Of a stretch of DNA of 64,000 nucleotides, positions 56,498-64,000 are shown piece after piece. How positions within the stretch are numbered: the first letter of the stretch is position 1; each line of letters starts with the position of its first letter. A program made the position numbers and the translations under genes. The stretch comes from Terana coerulea (lineage: Eukaryota > Basidiomycota > Agaricomycetes > Polyporales > Phanerochaetaceae), in NCBI GenBank assembly GCA_024811115.1, contig JAKOGH010000645.1, forward strand, positions 186,001 to 250,000. Direction: 5' to 3'. The notes under the pieces are model-generated. The model did not search any database and was not told the DNA's origin. It saw only the letters and a program-made list of their open reading frames with translations.

Positions 56498-57678
56498 TTA
56501 CTGGGAAGCGTATGAGGGAGGGAGATCATCCTCAGCTAAATTCGTAGTGGACGGTGAACGTCAATGGCCTATCTTCCAGGTCCGTACCACTGTGCACAAG
56601 GTTTGCACCATTCGCCTGATCCGGACCACCATACACACCGTGACTGACAGGGTGAGATGGAGGTTGCCATGTCTGATTTTGTTGAAGCCCAGGGTGCTTT
56701 GCGTCAGGTCGCCCTATTGCACCGCCACCTGAGGCAATTTCTCGCACGGAGGGAGGTTGGATGTCCACAGGGTATGGAGCCGTGTCATATATATCTGATG
56801 GGGCTCGTCTGGGACCTGGTGCACTAGTCGTTCAGCCTTGAATCGCACATAAACCATTCATCACCTTACTTCTACTGTATCTCAATTTTGAACCCAGTCT
56901 TGCCTCGACCTGTTGGCACACTAACCAATGTCTCTGCCAGCAAAAGAGTGTCAGGAGTGCCGAGATGATGATGCACAGCGGCACCATGACTGCAGTAAGG
57001 ATGTCACCCAGCCGGCATTGAATGAGACACCGCACTTGACGCCATTTCATTCCGCGAGGGATGTTGCACCGCTGTGGGGGCAGTGGTTGGCAAGGAAGAC
57101 GCTGCAGAGGAGACGACAGAAGGTTCGGAGGAGATGACACCAGACTCCTGAGCATGTGTTGTGTATTCCAGATAATCGAAATAAAATGGAGATGATTCAA
57201 GTTCGACGGACGCAGCGATTACAGTTAGCGTGTGTACCCCATTCGCCAACTCAGGCGAGGTGTAGAATCGATACCGGTATATAATCGTAGTGGTCTGTGG
57301 ACTTGTGAAATTGACAGGTGCCGGCTGAATCGAGGGTATACATGGTAACATCAGGCAAATTACCTGACGACGGAACAGCTGCTACAGTGCCGTAGATAGA
57401 GATGGATGTACCTGAAGATAGACAAGCGAACACGCTGGTTAGTATATTCTAACATGTTCTTCAAGTCTCTACGCACCGAAGAAAGTGTATGTGAATGAAG
57501 ACCCCGATATCATGGCCGCATGAGTGGTGCTTGAAGGGTGACACCTCGTGAATTTCAGCCTTGGCAAAACTTCAAATGGAGCTCACTTCATATACTCAGG
57601 ATAGTTGCCATGCAGCCTCCACCCTGCAGAGAAGTCTATCCATGTGTCTCTGTCATCCACAGTATGGGTTGCCGCCAT
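56498..57678 (-). pseudogene. PPxY membrane protein F, three one-base insertions
   Basis: The four-exon plan of the family is retained: HTVDDRDTWIDFSAGW at the start, ISIYGTV, NFTSPQTTTIIYRYRFYTSP, PFYFDYLEY, a stalk, transmembrane ILTAVMVPLCIIISALLTLFCW, and a last exon ending AEDDLPPSYASQ with PPSY. Frame changes of one extra base occur near 57318 (before PVNFTSP), near 57010 (before the transmembrane helix; GGG where GG is expected) and near 56547 (CC for C before the PPSY exon end). Splice sites are intact. The last exon has PYPVDIQPPSV in place of the ITPY motif. The copy is probably a recent pseudogene. It lies head-to-tail with E, on the other side of the fold-back element. Confidence 0.7.
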
Positions 57679-59379
57679 TTAAAACTCAAGCCGAGTGCTC
57701 TTGTTTTGATCGTTCAGCAGGCCGTCGGGGTATGGTTCGAGCTATCCAGAGGCGTAATAGCAGGGTACTGGCCGGACGTGTCACAGCAAGCTCAGTGCAC
57801 AGTGCGTACTTAAGACATGGAAAGGCTGATAGTGATTACAAGGGCAAAGTTCGTCAATAAGGCACTGAACTCTGCTGTTTCTGCATCTTCTTGTGCATCC
57901 CTGCTTGACCGTGTCCGCAACAGCGATGATGCAACCTCATTCAGTGCTTTGCGCGGTTTCAATACCGCGCCTACAGCCAATTACGACACGAAATCCCCAG
58001 TTGTATGGGTACCTCTAATGACCCTATGATGTATTGCCATATGTTTCAGTTATTGGGAATGTGCATGGCGGATTAAGATTTACCATGGACGATGAGCTGC
58101 AGTTTGTGAACGAACTGAATCGCGAGAGCTGCCCATGCCAACGCTACCCAGTACTCGAAGTAGGACGTTGCCATGTCACAAGTAGCTGAGCTGTTGACTG
58201 GTTTGTCGCCTGCGGAGGGGGGAAACAACATCAGTATTGCACACTTATGATCCAAGCCCCAGCTGTGTACCATCGGCGACAAAGATTATTACAGCAGCCC
58301 AGCGTGCCCGAGAATACGTCATAGTACGGCTGCATATTTAGGTGGGCTGAGAGCAGGGCGGCTCAGCTGTTGCATGGGTCAGGCTGTTGGAGGAGTTGGT
58401 TGTACTACGACGGAAGATGCCCAGATCGGATACTATCCTGTAACAGCATATCGTAACCATGATATGCTCGATTTACCGCCTTTCCAGGAGATTGTTGCAG
58501 GGTTGGGTCCGTACGCGAGAGAATTTATTGATGCGTGCTTTGACCTGGGGCCTTCCAGGCCGGTCATTGCCAGCCTGCCTGTGATAATCGTCAGTACTCA
58601 GTGCTACCCAGGGCTGAATGAATCCTGCCGGGCAGTTGAGGGATGATGAGAGCAGAAAAGAATGAGAAGAATCAGATTGCGGACCCCAGCAGCACTGCCC
58701 GTATATACCCTCGTCTTAGAAGCAGATCTCACCTCGTCTGCCGGTGTATGCGCGGGAACGCTGTGGTCCTGCCCATATTTGCCGTCGGTTCATTGCAACG
58801 CCTATTCCATATTGATACTCGTAGGTTTGTAATCCAGTTTATAATCCAGCACTTACATAGCTGCGGAAATCGACACAAGATCCCACGGGCTGCCTCCAAA
58901 TGGACTTGATACGTTGAATCCATAACACAAGACTGCACGCGAGGCATTGCATACTAACTAAGCGGCTTGGAATATGGAGGGAGTGGGCGGATTCGTCGAT
59001 TTGAGTGGGTATATGCGCGACAAGTCGGCCCTATCTGGTACAGATGAACGACTTAGTCAGTACCAGTGTTACTCAATTCACAGCCGACCAAGCTGGCACA
59101 TACCATAAAGAGTGTGATTCGCCTTATAATCTGTGTAAAAATGGTAAGGACAGCTAAGCGAGAAGTAAGAGCGACAAGATGACAGTGGGAGATGGGACTC
59201 AGGGGCCGGGAGGTCGGGGCACGGCACGGAGGGCGGGGTGGTTTGTATGCGTCGGGAGGGTGTCGAGAAGAGCAGATGATCCGGTTAACCTTTGGGCGGA
59301 AGATGGGCGGCAAATGCCGCCATCCGTATAAGGCAGGGCGGATCAAGCGCCTTCTTCTCATTCTCCCACTCCCATCACC
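57679..59379. other. Upstream region of gene F, then gene-free DNA
   Basis: The first about 400 bp are similar to the upstream regions of genes B and E (GAGTGCTCTTG, TTCAGCAGGCCG.CGGGGTATGG, GCGTACTTAAGACATGG, ATTGCCATATGTTT). Beyond 58100 no gene was recognised; a 90-codon plus-strand frame at 58374-58646 has no family match. Confidence 0.4.
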
Positions 59380-59555
59380 AAGGTAACTGTGAAACCTTTA
59401 ATGTGACGCCACTTTTCGTCCTACCGGCATTTGCCTGACGCCCATCCTTTCCCACGGCCGTTCCCTTCCTCGCCGTCGTCCTGCTTAATCAGCACACGTT
59501 TACACCTGTACAAACCCAAGCAGGTTTTTGTCGGCGGAGCCGACACGTATCTAGT
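59380..59555 (-). repeat. Dispersed repeat copy 2 (176 bp, inverted)
   Basis: This is the inverted near-identical partner of 9193-9369, 50 kb away. Homology starts at AAGGTAACTG and ends at CGTATCTAGT. No obvious target duplication flanks this copy. The identity is high enough to suggest a recent insertion or an active low-copy element. Confidence 0.75.
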
Positions 59556-60159
59556 CTCTCTTGTGAGGAGAATCGCTATTCCAGATTCCTCGGACACCCT
59601 CCTTGAACCTGACTGACTTCATCAATAGGCGTTCATCTTGACTTTGCACCTCTGCAAGATAGTATCACTGATATCAGATATCTCATATCGAATCCTTCCG
59701 ATTGCCAGCGACCACTTTCTTTTGCCCGATACCGGCGGACGCCCTGCTCCTCTGGAGAGCTCTACTCCTTGTCCGGCCTATGTTACTGTATTTCGTCGGG
59801 AGCGGAAGTGACAGCATTACCTTCGTTTCCAGACGACTGACATAGAGCGCTGTGTCGCCGGTCAATTACAAAATAGCACGCGGTGCGGTTGTATTCTACT
59901 TCGTCATGCATGCCCAGGCTTAATCGCTCTTCTAACTCAGATGATCAGTCCGGATTCAACAACGAGGCATTGCAGCTCATCACAGTTCGGCACGAGACTT
60001 CGCCCCTGGCTCGTGGCATAGAACCCTGTTCTTGATTACGCCCTTAGACTCCATATTTGAACCATGCAGCTCAAGCCGGTATGTCTCCTTCGTGACTTTT
60101 CACCCTTGACCTTCCTTCCTTGAGTCTGCCAGCGGTGACCGAACACCCCGTACAGAGCA
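59556..60159. other. Upstream region of gene G
   Basis: The promoter and leader of gene G. A possible leader exon starts at ATG 60064 (MQLKP) and stops at a GTATGT donor; an acceptor CCGTACAG lies just before the chosen start, so the 5' leader may be spliced. Confidence 0.35.
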
Positions 60160-61877
60160 ATGTTGCTGCTTCATACGATGATCTTCCCAAACCCACTCCT
60201 TTTCTTCTCGCGCCTGGCTCTACTTTCCTTCACACCAGCCTCGGCTGTGCTGCTAAACAAGACGGTGGATGATAGCGACACACAGCTGTTGTACATACCA
60301 GCAGACGACTGGAGTGCTGGTCAGGACTGTTCGTCCTGTACGGTCAAGCCAGACCCTAACCAAGCGAGCGGAGGAACCTGGCACGATACGCTGTACTCCC
60401 CAAGTGACCCCGAAGAAAGTACACAACAAACAGTCGAGCTCACGTTCACCGGTGCGCTCTCTTATACAGTGTCGTGTATCTGGTCCTTACGTTCATCTGC
60501 TATGCGCGGACAAGGCTCCGCAATATATATTTACGGCATCCTCTACAACGGCATCCAGACAAGTGGCAACGTCGACCTGACATTCTTCCTCGACAATCGT
60601 CAAGTCGATACTTTCAAGCATGAACCAAGCGGTGATAGCTCGTTTGTCTACAACGTACTATTGGGCCACGTCACGGACCTGTCAAATGGGCAGCACACAA
60701 TCAAGCTTCAGAACGGCCAGCCTTCAGACTTGTCGAGCCTAATTCTATTCGACTACATGGTGTATACTACGTGAGTGACCTAGCTTCTGAACAGCTCCAT
60801 TTTAACACGGCGCAGAGATCAATCTTCGCCTTCCGAACCGATATCATCCACAAGCTCCCAAAGTTCTACAGGTTCGTCTAGATATATCCGTTAATGTCAG
60901 CCTTCTGCAGTCTCATCGCAGCTATAGGAGCTGCAACCCCTGTCATTACATCCCAACCCTCTGGGGGAGACTCGGCTAACAACGGCACGAGGACACGGAC
61001 TCGGACAATTCTACTCGCAACCCTCATTCCGATTTTCATAATGCTCCTCGCCCTTTGGGCCTTAGGCGCCATGTATCATCGCAGGCACCTCCGTCGCTCT
61101 CGTCCTCCTACTCGCGGCTTTTTCGTTGGTCCATCCCCACCGTGGGCGGCCAACACAGGGTCGACAGTACTCAATGGTGGATCAGACGCGTATTTCACGT
61201 CATCGGCGCATGAACCTGGACGTATGACTGCGCTCGGCCCTCGCGCCTGGAATCAGGAGCGTACGAGAGGTGCCGAATCTCGTTGGGCTATTGACCCGTT
61301 TGCAGTCACAAGCGACAACGTTGTGCCCCTCTCACTGATGGGACAGAAGCGAGCGCAACACACCGCACTACCCAGCATTCCTACCATAGTCGACCTTCCT
61401 ATGGCCAACTCGTCGTCTTCGGGCGAATCCAGGACGGACGCTGCTTCTATGCGCGAGCAGGCTTTACCCGGGAGAGAGCACCATCCAGAGACGACAGAAG
61501 CAGGAAGGCTACTTCCCATCCCACCTACCCACATGTCATCCGGGTCCCCACACGGTCCGTCGTCCATTTCGACCGCGCCACACCAGGTGCCGCCCGCCTC
61601 CAGCCCGTCTTCTGCAACGGCAGCCAGCGAGGAGAAAGCAGTGTATTCGCCGAGCCACGAGTCATCGGCATTGAACTACGTTACCGCGCAGCCCCCAGCG
61701 CAGCCCGCGGCCTCGCAGGACCTGCGCACTCTTCCAGACGATGGCGCTGCCGAGCCGCAAGGCAGACCGACACATGGATCCGGTTGGCAGAAGGCTGATG
61801 CGAGTGCCATTGGACGCGATGCGGAAGGCAGTGTGGCACCACCGAGCTATCACGAGGCGGCACAGATGGTGCGCTAG
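60160..61877 (+). CDS. PPxY membrane protein G, signal-peptide subtype
   Basis: Exons 60160-60451, 60515-60770, 60816-60871 and 60922-61877 join without lesions to 519 residues. The signal peptide is PLLFFSRLALLSFTPASA, followed by NKTVDDSDTQLLYIPADDW, DCSSCTVKPDPNQASGGTW, SAIYIYGILYNG, GDSSFVYNVLLGHV and LILFDYMVYT. A short stalk leads to one transmembrane helix (TILLATLIPIFIMLLALWALGAMY) and basic HRRHLRRSR. The long cytosolic tail is Ser/Pro-rich and ends GSVAPPSYHEAAQMVR with PPSY. It is the closest relative of D and the intact representative of this subtype; the paired Cys (CSSC) and N-glycosylation sites support secretion. The biochemical function is unknown; surface sensing or adhesion is an inference. 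Confidence 0.85.
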
Positions 61878-62122
61878 ACCGCGAAAATTGGCCATGGGTA
61901 CTATCTACCTCCGGCGCTGTGGACGGACTGTTCCTAGGCAGTATCATAGGTAGTACTCGGATCGCAGAACGGACATTCTAATATTACTGATATTAATCTT
62001 TGGTGTGTACTTGCTCGTTGAATCGAGCATCGTTCAATTATGGGTCTTACGCTCGCAAACAGTTTGATTGATTGTTACCGACAAACCCAGGTCTCTGTGA
62101 ACACGACATCCCAACTACGCGA

Positions 62123-62707
62123 CTACTTCCGTGGGACCAACTCTTCCAACAAGCCCAGCACGCCCAACTGTGGGTTCTCTCCAACACGACCAAGACACTT
62201 GTTCACCTGGTTCACATCGAGCAGCGGGGCGGTCTTCTTCACCGCTGCTGCGTACAGCAGCCTCAGCGCCCAGTCCCTTGAGCACCGAATGCCGTGCCGT
62301 GCCTTCTCTTCGCGAACAACATCCCGGGAGGCCATTTCAAGTGCTCCGCGCTGATCGAGTGTGAGCGATCCGAGGACAGCTTGCAGGGCGACGAAGGGCG
62401 GAGCAGGGTCCTGGGAGTTAGCGAAGAAGTCCCGTTTGTCGTACGTCTCAGCGATTGCCTTGTCACCGTAGAGCTGCAGTACGCGGATGCCCTCATTCTC
62501 GCGTCCGACGTTCCAGGTGATGAAGCAGTGGACCTCTTTCATGTCGCTCCCAGCGCCGCCCCGCTTGCCCTGTGGATAGTAGCGCATGTTGAGCGTGACT
62601 TCGACGTGTCCGAGCTGCATGTCTTGGTATCGTCCGCCGTGGTCTGTCGGTCGCCTGTCGCCACTGGCAGGGCGCAATGTCGTGTAGTAAATTTCGTTGC
62701 CGGGCAT
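62123..62707 (-). CDS. Hypothetical protein, 194 residues
   Basis: A single exon. The ATG at 62707 (MPGNEIYYTTLRP) is preferred to an upstream in-frame ATG near 62974 because the added residues look non-coding. The protein has YQDMQLGHVEVTLNMRYYPQG, EVHCFITWNVGRENEGIRVLQLYGDKAIAETY in separate strands, then a helical C-terminus (ALEMASRDVVREEKARHGI, AALRLLYAAAVKK-like). There is no signal peptide, transmembrane helix or recognised domain. It is compact and soluble. It may belong to a basidiomycete-specific family, but I do not recognise it. Confidence 0.6.
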   Translation of the reverse strand: MPGNEIYYTTLRPASGDRRPTDHGGRYQDMQLGHVEVTLNMRYYPQGKRGGAGSDMKEVHCFITWNVGRENEGIRVLQLYGDKAIAETYDKRDFFANSQDPAPPFVALQAVLGSLTLDQRGALEMASRDVVREEKARHGIRCSRDWALRLLYAAAVKKTAPLLDVNQVNKCLGRVGENPQLGVLGLLEELVPRK

Positions 62708-62983
62708 GGCTAGAGATTCGGAGTGAATGTCGAAAGGGATGGAAATGCGGGTTGCGACTCTCGAGGAATGTGGATGAGGGTTCCTTGGAACTAGAGAGGT
62801 CTTATACGTCCTCCTGAGAGCCACGCGCGGAATTGAGAGGACACAAAGAACGTCCAGACTCCGCTGCTCGGCCACAAAAACACGGGGTCCAGACCCTACG
62901 CCAAGATACAATCCTGTGGCCATTCGCTGCTTATAGCCTCGTGCGTGAACAACAATGATGTTACGCCACACCATGCAGAGGCG

Positions 62984-64000
62984 CTAGGCGTAGTTGCTGG
63001 TGGTCCTCCTCCGATTCGGACGTAAGTTCGAAATCCGTAGCGTCATCGGGGTCTTCTGCAGGCCTAGAGTCCACTCTTGCCAGGCCAAGTCAGCGGAAAA
63101 CTCAGACATATGTCGGGTGTCCTGATGTGATTGACCGAGGCCATCGTTCAACCGTCGCAGGTTGAAGAGAAACCTGTACGCCAATTGTGGTGGCTGCATT
63201 CATCAGTCTGGGTAGTGTGGTTCAGCGGCACAGGTCTCAACTCACCATGCCCTTCTGGAAAGTCACCATCGGACCCCCGAGTGTCTGGAACAGGTTTTTA
63301 GTGTAGTTCGTCACGCAGAGGGTCGAGAGTGCGTACCCAATCTCCGTTGACGCTCGGAATAATTTGAAAGGCATTTAGGACAAGGATGAATCTATAGGGA
63401 AAGCATTACACTGTAAGCCCGACGTAAGCGAAAGATCGCTGCAGTGAACGCATACATGAAGTATAGTGTGCCTGAGTAGAACCGTTGAACATGAACGCAA
63501 ATTGTGCACTCAGAAGACATCGAACTCACCGCCGCGTAATATACAAGAGATGACTGAGATCTTCATCCGCAACCGCCGTGCTTCTCGCCATGTCTTGTAT
63601 GTATTCATCCAAGTGAGTGTCAGCACAATAACGTCCGACGCAATGAGAGCGCAGCGCGTGGTCACATTTACTATCAACAGTGAGTGAGTGGAACCGTTGC
63701 TAGAAATACAGCTACGTTCACGGGACCCACATCTGCGAAATTCGTGAGCTTGGACAACATCACAGCTGAGGAGACGAAACGCACATTGTGCTCGTACGTT
63801 CTGAATAAGTCCCGGATATAATGCAACGGAACAAAGGCTCCTCGACGTACGTGTATACGCTGCGAGTATACGCATACTGCATCACCTCTCATCCGTTAGC
63901 CCGTTGATATATATAAGAAATGGCTTACCACGCCAGTGCCGATGGGAACCAGACCAAGTGCGAACACGACGCAGAACATCGGTAAGTTGCTAGCGCATAT
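62984..64000 (-). CDS. DUF6533-like membrane protein, 3' part (truncated by window)
   Basis: Exons are traced from the right edge: a hydrophobic segment FCVVFALGLVPIGTGV ends at a GTAAGC donor (about 63933), further pieces include FADVGPVNVAVFL and ALIASDVIVLTLTWMNTYKTW with RLRMKISVISCILRGG (about 63530-63680), then TLYFMYAFTAAIFRL (about 63465-63420), TLCVTNYTKNLFQTL (about 63330) and the last exon YRFLFNLRRLNDG ending at 62984. The order and the TWMNTYKTW / ILRGGTLYF pair match the multi-pass membrane proteins annotated as DUF6533 in agaricomycetes. The function is unknown. The 5' end lies outside the window. Exon borders are approximate. Confidence 0.6.

Noticed and set aside
58374..58646. 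90-codon frame in the gap upstream of gene F
   Set aside because: No homology, no splice context and no composition bias; treated as chance.

Overview
This 64 kb window is nuclear DNA of a filamentous basidiomycete, most likely an agaricomycete (Polyporales-like, by inference). The evidence is dense short introns of about 50-70 nt with fungal GT..CTAAC..AG signals, GC-rich coding sequence, C2H2, F-box and MYND families of basidiomycete type, a copper radical (glyoxal) oxidase and a KRE6/SKN1 glucan-synthesis protein. Gene models were spliced by hand from the sequence; exon joins are given where they could be made to agree in frame.

Layout. 1-14 kb: a small secreted Lys-rich protein, a tRNA-Ile(AAT), a disrupted gene with an MLKL-type helical domain, KRE6/SKN1, a second identical tRNA-Ile in the opposite orientation, a C2H2 zinc-finger protein and a frameshifted glyoxal oxidase. 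14.5-22.3 kb is a housekeeping block: tRNA-splicing endonuclease subunit SEN54, a RING-H2 protein, a HOS3-type histone deacetylase (divergent from the RING gene) and the mitochondrial S-adenosylmethionine carrier (convergent with the HDAC). 22.7-28.1 kb carries three tandem minus-strand single-pass membrane proteins. 30.3-49.5 kb holds an FtsJ/RrmJ-like methyltransferase, a double F-box/LRR-like gene, a Ser-rich protein, a decayed low-complexity gene, TFIIIC subunit TFC4, a MYND pseudogene and an F-box protein. 50.3-61.9 kb carries four more members of the membrane-protein family around a 1.8 kb fold-back (giant palindrome) element that contains a nested MITE. 62-64 kb has a hypothetical gene and the 3' part of a DUF6533-like membrane protein running off the right edge.

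The most interesting system is the seven-copy family of single-pass membrane proteins (A 22677-23814, B 24787-25936, C 27012-28131, D 50331-52199, E 52472-53695, F 56498-57678, G 60160-61877). Each has an extracellular beta-rich domain with a VDD(R/S)D start, a VYGT/YGIL strand and an FDY(L/M) motif, then one transmembrane helix, a basic stop-transfer segment and a low-complexity tail ending in a PPxY motif. PPxY motifs bind WW domains of Nedd4/Rsp5-type ubiquitin ligases, so the family looks like a locally amplified set of surface receptors or sensors tied to ubiquitin-dependent turnover (inference). Several copies are decaying.

Many accessory genes carry single-base indels, in-frame stops or lost splice sites while the neighbouring housekeeping genes read cleanly. 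This points to real pseudogenisation, although sequencing errors at short homopolymers cannot be excluded from this sequence alone.
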